NCBI RefSeq assembly: GCF_910592395.1
Contig: NC_088325.1
Coordinates: 4,057,501-4,121,500, forward strand
Reading direction: 5' to 3'
From: Lineus longissimus
Taxonomy: Eukaryota; Nemertea; Pilidiophora; Heteronemertea; Lineidae
Length of the DNA: 64,000 bases
The translations under genes were made by a program, and so were the position numbers. The first letter of the stretch is position 1; every line of letters starts with the position of its first letter. Shown here piece by piece: positions 53,555 to 64,000 of this stretch. Under the pieces are notes generated by a model that saw only the letters and a program-made list of their open reading frames with translations, did not search any database and was not told the origin of the DNA.

Positions 53555-54999
53555 ACTTGAGACAAGACCACTAATGAATATTCATAGGTTGGAGGGTCGA
53601 GGCCTATCAATTAGACGAGTGCATGTTTTTAACTCTCAAGTACATATTTGGAGAGGTATTGAAAAAACATTTGTTGTGGCAAGTCTACAGATATAAAGAA
53701 ATTATTTGATGAAAAAATTAATTTCGAATTTTGCTAATTGGGTAATAGGGGGCGTGTTTTGAGTTTTTTCTGCCAGTTGGCTGAAAAGAGTGGAAATATC
53801 AAAGTCTGTCTAATTTGTCGATTATCAAAAAATTTCCGTGGTCAATCACCATTTTATTTTTCACCATTTACTTGCCCGACTGTCCGGAATAACATAATAT
53901 TAATTTCAGATTCACAACACCACGCGTTCTTTGATGCGTCGCGGTCAAACATTGACAATTTAACTGCTAAAAGGCTTAAAAAATCAATTGTGGTCTTGTC
54001 TCTATTTACACTACATTTTGGGTCAATATAGTGAAAAATTTGAATGTGCCCAAATCACTCTAATTCATTTAGAATATTGTATTGCTGATGATTTAAGGTC
54101 AAAACAAGCTAAAATAATGAGAAAAAAACTTAATTTGACCCAAATAAGAGTCAACCTAACCCCGGTCTAAGTTCGGTTTCATTTTTACAAGTCTTGTTGT
54201 GTTGCCATTCATTTTGTAATTTCTTTGAAACTACTTAGGCCGTGATTCTGAAAGTTGTGCCCTAAGCAGCAAAGATATTCCTAAATCACATCCTAAATTT
54301 TCAGCTCCATAGCTTGCTTATTCTGGCCAGGGCAGGTCTTTGAATTTGGTGCTGTTGGCTGCAAAATCATGACTTTTTGTCGATTTTGTCCTCTTTCGTC
54401 GCTTTGGCACAGTTGTACCACTCTTTGAAATGTCTCTCATTTCTCCAAAAATGTCCAGATATGTCTTTCCTTTGTTGGAGCGTTGTTTGATGCCATCTAC
54501 ATTAGTTTGAAAAAAATCTCAAAATGTTAACCCCTGAAATGTACCTTCATTGAGACAAGACCACTAATGAATATTCATAGGTTGGAGGGTCGAGGCCTAT
54601 CAATTAGACGAGTGCATGTTTTTAACTCTCAAGTACATATTTGGAGAGGTATTGAAAAAACATTTGTTGTGGCAAGTCTACAGATATAAAGAAATTATTT
54701 GATGAAAAAATTAATTTCGAATTTTGCTAATTGGGTAATAAGGGGCGTGTTTTGAGTTTTTTCTGCCAGTTGGCTGAAAAGAGTGGAAATATCAAAGTCT
54801 GTCTAATTTGTCGATTATCAAAAAATTTCCGTGGTCAATCACCATTTTATTTTTCACCATTTACTTGCCCGACTGTCCGGAATAACATAATATTAATTTC
54901 AGATTCACAACACCACGCGTTCTTTGATGCGTCGCGGTCAAACATTGACAATTTAACTGCTAAAAGGCTTAAAAAATCAATTGTGGTCTTGTCTCACTT
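53555..54999. mobile_element. Composite insertion: two 444-bp direct repeats around 549 bp, in a GPCR exon
   Basis: 53559-54002 and 54552-54995 are direct repeats; the clearest difference I see is one base (near 53751 against 54744). Each starts gagacaagaccac and ends gtggtcttgtctc, so each also has inverted termini. Between them is 549 bp of AT-rich sequence. The whole is flanked by actt (53555-53558 and 54996-54999). Removing it restores the GPCR frame exactly. Confidence 0.9.
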
Positions 55000-55764
55000 T
55001 GCCTGGGCGCCATGACAATCGATCGCGCATGCGCAGTTATGCTCCCGCTGAAGGCGAAAACAATCTGCACGGCATCTCGTGCGAGAAAGGTTATCATAAT
55101 TTGCACCATTATCCCAAGTTTATGGGACCTGCATTTCCTGATTCCAACATTTCCTTAAACTGCATCCGAGGAACTATTTGTCTATTCGTTCGACGGCTCA
55201 CTTGGCGTATTGATACCTTTTGCGATAATATTCACGGCCAATATTGTCATCATTGTCGGCTTGAAGCGGGCTGCCGGTATCAGAAGCTCAACCAGTGCCA
55301 AGGACACGAGCGCGAGAGAGAAATCTTTGACCCGAGTCCTAATTCTCATCTCATTCGCGTTCATCGTCACGTGCCTGCCGTACGGAATTCACGAACTGTT
55401 GCTGTTTGGTATCCCAGAATACAGCGCGAAATATGACTTCCGTTTCCGGTACTGGAGGATTCGATTTGAAGCAGAGCATTGGATTCTTACGGCATTTAAT
55501 CATTCAAACCACGCTACAAATTTCTTCTTTTATGTGTTAGGGGGAGGGAAGAAGTTTAAGAAAGATGTGAGGGACATTTTCTGTATCAGTCGCAAGCCGG
55601 ACCAGCACTAATACAATCTTGACCTTCAATGTTTTAACATCGAATATATCCTAGTTGAAGATTAGCTTGGATGTGATAGTACTATTGTAAATCATTTATA
55701 TTTGTTATATTGCTTATCATTATATAAACAGTTTGTATAGGCTTATGCTTAAATCTGCAACAGC

Positions 55765-56132
55765 CCAATACTTGACTTGCCAAACTTAGAAATGCAGCGC
55801 CACTCGCGGACAAAGATAGAACAACTCGACATTTTTTTCACCGGTTTTCGCTGCGCATGCGTACCAGCCATCCGGAAACTAATAATGGCGGCACTCTGAA
55901 CTTGTTTTGTGTAAGTTTTTGAGAGTTCAAAAAGTTCTTTAAGGCTCACGATTTAAGATAATTCAGCAATCTGATAACTATTACGTGTTAAGATACAGAC
56001 GTACCACAGTTATAACCAGTTTACCTGTGTGAATTTGCATGCGCTGCGAAAACCGGTGAAAAAAATGTCGAGTTGTTCCATCTTTGTCCGCGAGTGGCGC
56101 TGCATTTCTGAGTTTGGCAAGTCAAGTATTGG
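55765..56132. mobile_element. 368-bp MITE with ~100-bp inverted repeats
   Basis: The arms 55765-55863 and 56036-56132 match with few changes (ccaatacttgacttgccaaa ends, then gcagcgccactcgcgg), around a ~170-bp centre. It lies about 150 bp after the GPCR stop codon. Confidence 0.88.
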
Positions 56133-58085
56133 CATGATGGGATTTATTAATAAATCAAAAACATTGAAATTAACATTGTACAGCCTATCATATTATGCAG
56201 TGATCAAGTAATGAATAATTTACAGTAGACCTCCCTTTTCGGACACCTGTCTATTAAGGGCCCTCTTTATTGGGGACACTAGTTTAGGTCCAAAATTGGT
56301 TGTTTCCATTTGATTTGACCTCTTTAATCAGTACACCTCTAGCTCAATTAAGGACAGCACTTGTTAGTCCCGAGGGTGTCCTTGATAGAGAGGTTCTTCT
56401 GTATGCGATTCCATGTAATAGATTAGTTAGTACTACATTACTTTTATTTGTCGTTGCCGGTCTAGGCTTATTAATCCCATTGACGCTGTTCCCTGGGGAT
56501 CTATGTTACTTGGATTTTCCCTGAGAGCCCTTTGACAAGACAGTAGAACAATGGGAATTTCGGCCTTGGTTTAAAGACCATTGGACCAGGCCTGAATTGC
56601 TTTGACTGCGACCTGAAGGGCAACAATAATGTAATGTGTGAGTCTCCTAATTTCTATACCAACTTGAAGACAATAGTCCTTTGGCCTGCCCAACGACATA
56701 TCAAATCGATAGACACCCGGCCAAGACAAGACCATTGGTGTCAAAGACCTCTTCCTTCTCCTCACACGTTCCCATATTCAAAGTCACGTCTTCTAAGGCT
56801 AACAAAATGGTAAATGGTCTCTTCAAGCGTTTCCTCATCGTTGCTGTCCTCACACGGTACATCGGTAAGGGCAGAGTGGTGGCCAATCCCGAAACCTATT
56901 CAACTTAGTCGTCCTAAAATAGGCGGCGAGAACTAACATTGCCTTTCAAATGAAAATTAGTCGAAACAGTCGTGAGGTATGCAACTCCGGCAAGAGTGAT
57001 ATGTATGAAAGTAAACGTGTGTCACTCTTGATTCTAGCAATGGTTGATGTAAATCGATACACGTGTAGGCTACGTGTGACGTCGTGTAAACGTCTAGTTG
57101 AGAAGAGATATAACTCCGAACACTTATTTTTTATTAGGTATAATATTTCATATTCTTTGACTCGATTACGTTAGCAGGTTTATTATGAGGAGAGAAATGA
57201 TTGCCGTGTCGAAGGCACAGCGGGTATAACTGAGCCATGTTTTGCACTCGTGGGTCCGTCTTATTTTCACCGCACAGTTGGTATAGCGCAAGTAGGCTTC
57301 TTCGTTTGACAGGAGTGGTGTCCGTCTTTTGTAATCGAGGAAAGTAGTCTAGGGCGACTGGTCTGAAAAGAGAATATTCCAGGAAATAGGTTTAGTTCGC
57401 CATAAGGTTCCCATTTTCAAAGGCATGTCTCATCATGCCTACGACATTGTATGACTATCGCAAACCTTCGCACCCCATTGGACAAGCGACATCATGTGAC
57501 CGGTCCATATAACTTATGTTGCCCGGTGACGTCTCGTCCGCGGTCAACATTTACGGTCTATCATTAAAGAGCGACTCAATTTTACGCAGTTTGCGTGTCA
57601 GAAATTTGCGGTGGTCATAGAAAATAATAGCGTGTTCCCCTTGTCTCTTGAAAGTTACATTCATCGGGCCAGAAAAATCTACCTTGCCCTTGACAAAGGG
57701 CCATGTGTAGTTGACAAATGTGCATGCGAAACCGGATTCAAAATTAAGAGAATTTATCTTAAACATCTGGCGACCAAATTTCCCAAAGTCGAATTTACCT
57801 AAAATTTAAAACATCTAGATTTAGAATGAACCGCAGTTACAGTGTAAATGCATTATTCGAAGCCCCGTTTTACATTCTGTGGTTATGGTTGACAACCAAA
57901 ACCGCTTGGGTTTGGTACAAGATATGGAAGCAGTCAAAAGCTTTTAAAATCACAGTATTCGTTGTTTAATTTGGGATGTTTTAGAATAGGAATTGATTCC
58001 GCACTGTCGGTGTTTATAATACCTCCAGTTCGGTATCAATTCCTGAAACAAAACAAAACCGAGAGCAATAGCAGAAATTCCTACC
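56133..58085. other. Gene-free stretch
   Basis: No recognised gene. Open frames such as 57766-57551 (-) lack motifs and splice context. Confidence 0.45.
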
Positions 58086-58606
58086 TTAGCAGCTGGGAAT
58101 ATTACAGTATTCCCATCTCTTCGCCTTGCTTGTTGTGTAACACCAGGGTTTGGTGGAATCGGCGGTGAACCGGCAGTAATTAGCAGCAGCCACTTCGTCC
58201 AAAGCCCAGGGAAGGTATTGTGGCAGTGGTACGTGTGGTGTTTTTGCGTTCCAGTCCTGGCAAGCTTTACCGGATCTTGTCCTGCTCATTTTCCCGTTGT
58301 ACACTTTACCATCCCAACAGTCACCTTCAAGAACACATCGACATCGAGGGACATCACAGTATTCCCACACGGTGTCCTTACTCTGTGTGTAACACCACGG
58401 TTTGGCGATATCAGTAGATGAACATGAAGTCCGGCAGAAATTTGACGCTTCTGCGATCTTTCGGGCCCAGGGTAGGTACTTTGCCTTGGGCTTGTGTGGC
58501 ACGTTTGAGTCCCAACGCTGACAAACTATCCCACTCTTGGTCTTGCTCTCTGTTCCATTGTAGGATTTACCATCCCAGCACTCTCTAGCTACAGGCTGCT
58601 GACTTG
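58086..58606 (-). CDS. Terminal exon with two kringle domains
   Basis: Minus strand. Acceptor attccag, exon 58606-58086, 173 codons including the stop. Two tandem kringles begin ECWDGKSYNG and DCWDGKVYNG, continue with CQRW or CQDW, NFCR or NYCR, PWCYT, and end EYCDVPRC or EYCNIPSC. The second has the standard six Cys; the first has one extra (RTSC). The stop follows the last Cys directly, so the protein ends in a kringle. Kringles bind lysine-type or protein ligands in secreted or surface proteins. Upstream exons should lie at higher coordinates, but I could not find any. Confidence 0.88.
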
Positions 58607-58682
58607 CTGGAATAGGATGGAATGAGAGTCATTAATTTATCTACCTTTGGCTGCGCTCGATTTTGGTCTACAGGCTAGCTCC

Positions 58683-58765
58683 ACTTGCGCGGTTTGGTGA
58701 GACAACCAATACCGCCAGTTCAGTATCAATTCCTTAAACCCAGGTTGGATAGTTATCATGAATTT
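58683..58765. repeat. Dispersed repeat, copy a
   Basis: cggtttggtgagacaacca through gttggatagttatcatgaa recurs at 63728-63801 with few changes. A shorter trace (cggtatcaattcc) is near 58031. Confidence 0.75.
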
Positions 58766-58769
58766 AACA

Positions 58770-59950
58770 AGAGGTTCAATGAACTGGCGCTCAGCTGAAA
58801 TGGATAGGTGAAGGCAAGGGCCAAGTGTGTGTTGGTACCCTGTTATTATGAGGCAACGTGAAGCTGTAACGTCTAGCACGCAGAAGTGCTGGTGCGAAAG
58901 ACCTTCTTGCTATATCAGTGCATGTTGAAGTACTGAGTTGACGTCACCCTGCTATTATGACGTAAAGTCATTTCTATTGCCGTTGCAGTAGTGGGGTGTG
59001 TGATGACGTCAAGGAGTTGTGTGGTGACGTCAAAGAGTGGAGTCCTTGTCTTCATGCAGCGTAGGTGGAACTAATAACACGCACATGGACACAAGGTACA
59101 TAATTATTACAGTGTATTTTGTGAGGTGGGGCCTGGTGCTTTACAATGGTCAAATGAACCGACTGTTGTCTGGACATTGATGAAGTGGATGCAGCCAAAT
59201 GTTTGGGATGGTCTTTTTTGTTTGTGAAGAAAAGAAGATAAAGAGTTGTTTAACAAAATGAACTTTATTGGTGCGGCAGATATTTAATGCCTTTCGGCAG
59301 ATATTTTATTCCTTGCGGCAGATATTTGTTGCCTTGCAGCAGATATTTGATAACGCTCTGCGGGAATGGAAAGCAGTAAAACGAGTAAGCACACCTTACT
59401 CTGATGTGGGAACAGCAAGTGTTGTACTGGACTTGAAATGTGCCAACGACTCCTCTTGGAATAACCAACAACAGTTAATCTGTAAAACAAGAGAAGAAAA
59501 AATTAACACTGACTGAATAAAAAAGGGTGACATAGACGGGGAAATGTACACCACCAGATACAGACTGTGCTTGATCAGGCATTTGTCAGATGATATCCTG
59601 AACAAGGCATCTATGGAAGCAAAAGAGACTTAACCTTCGAAGGGCACACTTATTACTCAGTGAAAAGTCAGTTCTGTGGGCTGTTTTCCAATTCAAAATA
59701 AAGCTGTAACCTCTTTAAATTAGTCTCACAGACTAAACCATAACACTCAACAGCCAACCGTGCCCACATGATGTGATATTTGAGCTGGATAAAGTTTCAC
59801 AAGTTTCTTGTGATAGTGATTAATAAAAAACTATTGATAAATTTGAATTATATAGACTCTTTTCAGTACCTAAACAAATTTCAGGCACATGGTCATGTTG
59901 ATTAAAAGAGTACCCAATCGAGTGTAGCCTCTTTTTCAACCGAAGTGGTC
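58770..59950. other. Gene-free stretch with a short tandem repeat
   Basis: A ~22-bp repeat (cggcagatattt) occurs about four times at 59272-59350. Otherwise nothing recognised. Confidence 0.55.
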
Positions 59951-59959
59951 AAGTGCTTA

Positions 59960-62790
59960 AGGGATAATGGTATTTATAAAATGACTTCTACAAGACGTGG
60001 TAAGCGAGCAGGACATTGTCGGAACAACATGTGGTCTGATAGGGACATTCATTTGAAGCTAATGACATGGAATTGCAGATCACTGAAGGAAAAAGTGTCT
60101 CTCTTCGTTGAAACAATGTGAAGTAATTCAGTTGACGTTGCCGTACTTCCTGAAACTTGGCTGTGGGGAAATGAAACTGACAATATTACGACCGGCAGTG
60201 TATCAAAGGAGTTACCAGGATTTCAATTCCTTCATGTACCAAGGACATCCACTGAGGGCGGAGGTGTTGCCATCCTGCTGAGGGATGGTTTCAAGTGCAA
60301 CCAAGGACCGTTGCGGACATTCAAGTACTTTGAATCGATGAATGTTACTGCCTCATGGCAGTCAGAGTCGCTGAGCATCATAGCTGTCTACAGACCCGAC
60401 GCATATCCACGTAATATGGGACCATTCCTTGATGAGTTTGCATCTCTGTTAGAGACAGTTGTTCCGTCGTCGAATCATCTTCTCGTCGTTGGCGATTTCA
60501 ACATCCACGTTGACCGCAAAAACGAACCAATTGTAAAAAGGTTTCAGCAGTTGCTTGATACATTCATTCTCTTGCAAAGTGTGAATGGGCCGACCCATGT
60601 GAAGGGTCATACGCTGGATTTGGTGATCTCAAAGACTAGTGACAATGTCGTCTTTGAAACGGTTTTTGATCCAGCTATGCCGTCCGATCACTTTGCTGTG
60701 TTCTGTTCATTGGCACTCCGAAGACCAGAGGAGACGAGACGAAAGAGAGTCACATACAGAGATGTCAAGAAAATCGATGTTGAACTGTTTTGTGAGGATA
60801 TTAGGAACTCCTCCCTAGTAACATCCCCAAGTGATGACTCAGATACGTTTGTCGAACAATACGACTCGTGCTTAAAGGCTACTCTGGACAAACACGCGCC
60901 TTTAAAAACTCGTTCACTCTCAAATCGTCCAGGTGCACTATGGATACGAATGAGATCCAAAACAAGAGGAGGATTCGTTATCGTTTCAAGCGGAAATGGC
61001 AAAAAGAACGAACAGAAGTTAGCAAGCAAATGTATCGTGCTCAAAGCTGTCACGTGTCAACTATGATTCATGAGGTAATGTAGCATGCATCAGAGAAAGA
61101 ATAGAGGCCTCACACGGAAGGGACCTCTTTAAAACTGTAGATGCCCTCCTTGGGAAGAAGAAATCTTCGCCATTGCCTGAACACACTGATTCAGAAGAGC
61201 TGGCTGGGAAGTCTAGTGACTTTTTCTCTGACAAAATCAGGGCGATTCGGTTCGGTCTAGAGTCTAGGAGGAACCAGGTAGACACCCGTAAAACTTGTGG
61301 ACCTGACCCTGCTGTGCCCAAACCAATGAATGACTTTGAACCATGCATTGTAAATGAAGTGAGGAAGATCCTGATGGCGGCACCAGCAAAGTGCTGTAAT
61401 CTCGATCCTATACCCACATGGCTCCTGCGGAAATGCCTAGATGTTCTTCTGCCAGTTTTAGTCAACATCATCAACAAGTCATTGGTGAACGGCTGTGTTC
61501 CGACCAAGTGGAAATACGCGCTTGTCACCCCGCTTCTGAAGAAACCGTCCCTTGATCCAAATGCAATGTCTAACTACAGCCCAGTCTCTAATCTCTCCTT
61601 CCTCTCAAAGCTGTTGGAAAGAGTAGTTGCAGCCCGCTTACATGGACATTTGCGTGAAAATAATCTCTACGACCCGCACCAGTCAGCATATCGTCATCTC
61701 CATTGTACCAAAACTGTGCTAGTGAAGGTGTCTAATGACATTCTGTGTGCTATAGACCAGCAAAAGGAAGCTGTTCTAGTACTGCTAGATCTCTCCGCAG
61801 CGTTCGACACTGTCGACCACAGCATACTCCTGAATCGTCTGGAAAAACGGATTGGCTTCTCGGGATTGGTTCTTCGCTGGTTTTGCTCCTACCTCAGTGA
61901 CCGTCAACATTCTGTGTCTTTGAGTGAATCCACGTCCTCACCGGTTACTCTCGATGTAGGAGTTCCCCAGGGCTCTGTGCTGGGGCCTGTGTTATTCAAT
62001 CTTTACACCCTCCCGCTCACTGATGTAATGCAAACGCATAACCTCCATGCATGCGAGATGTTCGCGGATGACAATAAGATGCTAGAGATCTTCCCCGCCG
62101 GAATGAACGCACAAGCTCTTTGGAAGTCTGTTCAAGTGATGTTGATGAATGGCTCCTCGAAAACAATCTGAAGTTCAACCGACCAAAAACCGAATTCATC
62201 AGCATAGTTTCACCCAGGAGGGTGGCATCAGTCAAATCCATTTAATCAATAAGTGGTGTAGACATCCCGAGCTCCTCGTGCATCAGAGACTTAGGAGCTT
62301 GGTTTGATCAGCATATTACCATGGAAACGCACATGTCGAGGTGCTTATGAAAACCTCCACAAGATAAGTCGCATCAAAAAGAACTTGGACACAAAAAGTA
62401 TCAAGACGTTGATCCATGCCTTGGTGATGTCTAAGCTCGACTGCAACAACGGCTTGCTGCAGGGGCTTCCCAAGAAGTCTCTAGCACCTATGCAGCGGGT
62501 ACAAAACTCTGCCGCAAGATTTATCACTCGTACAAAAAGATCTGAACATATCACACCAGTGCTTATGTTACTTGTTCCCAGACCGAGACAGGATTTGGAA
62601 CTCGTAGTTTTCAGGCTGCCGCAGCCAGACTCTGGAATACCCTCCCCGACACCCTCAAGGACAATAAGGACACCTTGTCTTTCAGAAAGAGACTAAAGAC
62701 CTGGCTCTTTACCATCGAAAGCGCTTGAGCAGTCTTTACTGATCAGCGCTATATAAATATAAACATTACATTACATCAACCGATTGAACA
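59960..62790 (+). mobile_element. CR1/L2-like LINE with frameshifts
   Basis: Endonuclease: LMTWNCRSLKEK (60064), VAVLPETWLW, GGGVAILLRDG, VVGDFNIHVD, SDHFAVF; a TGA at 60118. The frame shifts near 60945 and again near 61083. RT: LLRKCLDVLLPVLVNIIN, NYSPVSNLSFLSKLLERV, LLDLSAAFDTVDHSILL, GVPQGSVLGPVLFNLY, and FADD as the catalytic box at about 62060. The frame shifts near 62125; the C-terminal region has NNLKFNRPKTEF, then SKLDCNNGLL. The 3' end is agcgctatataaatataaac followed by attacattacat, as in CR1/L2 tails. ORF1 and the 5' end are missing. Inactive but fairly young. Confidence 0.88.
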
Positions 62791-62799
62791 TGAGAAATT

Positions 62800-64000
62800 T
62801 CACTCACCTTCATTGAAGCAGCGACTACCGCCATTTTTAAATGGTGGCATCTTTTCTATCAATCGGCCAATCAGCGACACTGCTTGCAAAAAAGTTGAGC
62901 CACCGCCAAACTTCAAATCGCCAAAATTCAGTCAATGTGCCTGCAGCGCCAACTGGCGGCGAAAACTAAATTAGTTCCATTAAAAGTAAAACTGAAAAAA
63001 TACTAAAAAATACTCAGCCACATTTGAAAACAATATTTGCTCTGTGGACCGATCGAGGTAAAAAGGGACAGAAATTTAAACGCGAAATGACCTCATTCTC
63101 TTAATACAGGTCGGATCGCGCTCATTTTTCGTTTCTGAGTTCACCTTGGGCAACTCCTAATTTAGCGACATCAGCGAAAAACCTAGGTCTTACGATAACA
63201 AAACGTGCGGCCCATGTTGACGGATGGACGGACGGACGGACGGACTGACAGACAGAACTGAATAGCTATTCTACCAGCTCGCTGACTTTGTCAGCTGAAC
63301 TAATAATCATTATACTTACAAACTTTCGACAACTCTAATACAACAAATAGCAGGCAGGCGAACCACCAAAATTTCGTCATCTTGCAAGAGTTTCAGTTCG
63401 GATACTGCGAAACTAACGAATCATAATCTCATTATATCCAGCACGTCATCCCTTTTAATTCTTTTTGCTGTAACCATATGCCCCAAACATAAATAATTAT
63501 ACTTAATTATTATACATTAATATCTACTCATCAAAAATAGATAAAAATTTTATCTATAAATTTTGCAAATGCCAATATGCTTGCGCCTGGAAAACATCTT
63601 TTTCACTGTACCAACAACTTTCATCAATGATATTACCCCTTGGATCCGTCTGGCAAGCCTGGCATACCACAAAATGGACAGCAAGGTACCAATAGGAACA
63701 GTATTAGGTACCAACGCTCCACCCTCACGGTTTGGTGAGACAACCATTACCTCCAGTTCGGTATCAATTCCTTAAACCCAGGTTGGATAGTTATTATGAA
63801 TAGAAGCCTATTGGCCTCAGGTTCACAATGGGATTGGTTAGACCACAGGCCTCTGAAACTTATGTACTGTTTATAGCTTGATATACTTTTAGCACATCGC
63901 CATTGCCAATTGCCATTCACCAGGTATTGAACTCACCCATGAAAAAGCCCCAGGTCACATGAGAAAATGGTTGACGAACCAGAAGATGTAAACAGCGAGA
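62800..64000. other. Gene-free stretch with (GGAC)n microsatellite and a dispersed repeat
   Basis: (ggac)n lies at about 63220-63245, running into gacagacag. Copy b of the dispersed repeat is at 63728-63801. No gene recognised up to the window end. Confidence 0.55.

Larger units (their letters stand above)
49936..55611 (+). pseudogene. Rhodopsin-class peptide-type GPCR, broken by two stops and a transposon
   Basis: Exon 1, 49936-50243: short N-terminus with an NST sequon, TM1 (VIVPIGIVSNLVLLLI), TM2 (CTYLAALSVLDTLQLV), donor gtaagt, phase 2. Exon 2 starts at 53513 (acceptor tttttcag) with TM3, is interrupted by an insertion (53559-54995 plus one target copy), and resumes at 55000 with GAMTIDR (the DRY-equivalent), TM4, TM5 (GVLIPFAIIFTANIVIIVGL), TM6 (FIVTCLPYGI) and TM7 (HATNFFFYVLGG), ending at 55611. 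Skipping the insertion gives 322 codons in one frame, a normal GPCR length. In-frame stops are TAG at 50179 and TAA at 55156. The expected TM3 disulfide Cys (25 residues before the Arg) is Trp. Ligand class unknown. Confidence 0.85.

Overview
This is eukaryotic nuclear DNA from an animal, most likely a marine invertebrate. It has AT-rich non-coding sequence, exons bounded by GT/AG splice sites, symmetric phase 1-1 exons for extracellular modules, CR1/L2-like, BEL/Pao and Ty3/gypsy-type retroelements, a PIF/Harbinger fragment, many palindromic MITE-like elements and tandem repeats. Nothing fixes the phylum; lophotrochozoan, ambulacrarian and cephalochordate origins are all possible.

The core (about 3.7-35.1 kb, + strand) is a tandem segmental duplication carrying a gene for a type I transmembrane receptor: signal peptide, Ig, Ig, FN3, FN3-like, TM helix, long cytoplasmic tail. 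The downstream copy (20263-35092, seven exons, 669 codons by my count) is intact. Its tail ends in E-x-x-Y-x-x-L-(10)-Y-x-x-L, an ITAM-like arrangement, with further SH2-type tyrosine motifs. The upstream copy (7189-16930) has a stop in Ig2, and its last exon is cut at the duplication joint at 16871/16872 and fused to a satellite repeat, so it lacks the signalling motif. Both copies hold the same LINE in intron 2 and were then hit by different transposons, which makes the pair a record of insertions with clean empty and filled sites.

Left flank (1-4.3 kb): a 24-bp minisatellite, then a ~300-bp satellite with an alternating A/B (~600-bp) order. A ~60-bp minisatellite (4.65-5.33 kb) and a tRNA-like SINE lie upstream of the receptor gene in both copies.

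Right flank: a PIF/Harbinger transposase fragment (36.97-37.55 kb, -); a decayed intron-containing GIN/Ginger-like integrase gene (38.9-40.6 kb, -); one unrecognised Cys-containing extracellular exon (42.1-42.3 kb, -); a decayed Ty3/gypsy-like gag-protease remnant (45.0-46.9 kb, +); a rhodopsin-class GPCR pseudogene (49.9-55.6 kb, +) with two nonsense codons and a ~1.4-kb composite transposon inserted in the codons before its DR motif; a terminal exon with two kringle domains (58.1-58.6 kb, -); and a CR1/L2-like LINE with frameshifts (about 59.96-62.79 kb, +). The genes do not form a shared pathway or operon. The apparent theme is decay: of the non-transposon loci, the downstream receptor gene, the kringle exon and perhaps the Cys exon look undamaged. 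All calls come from reading the sequence; no alignments or searches were run.
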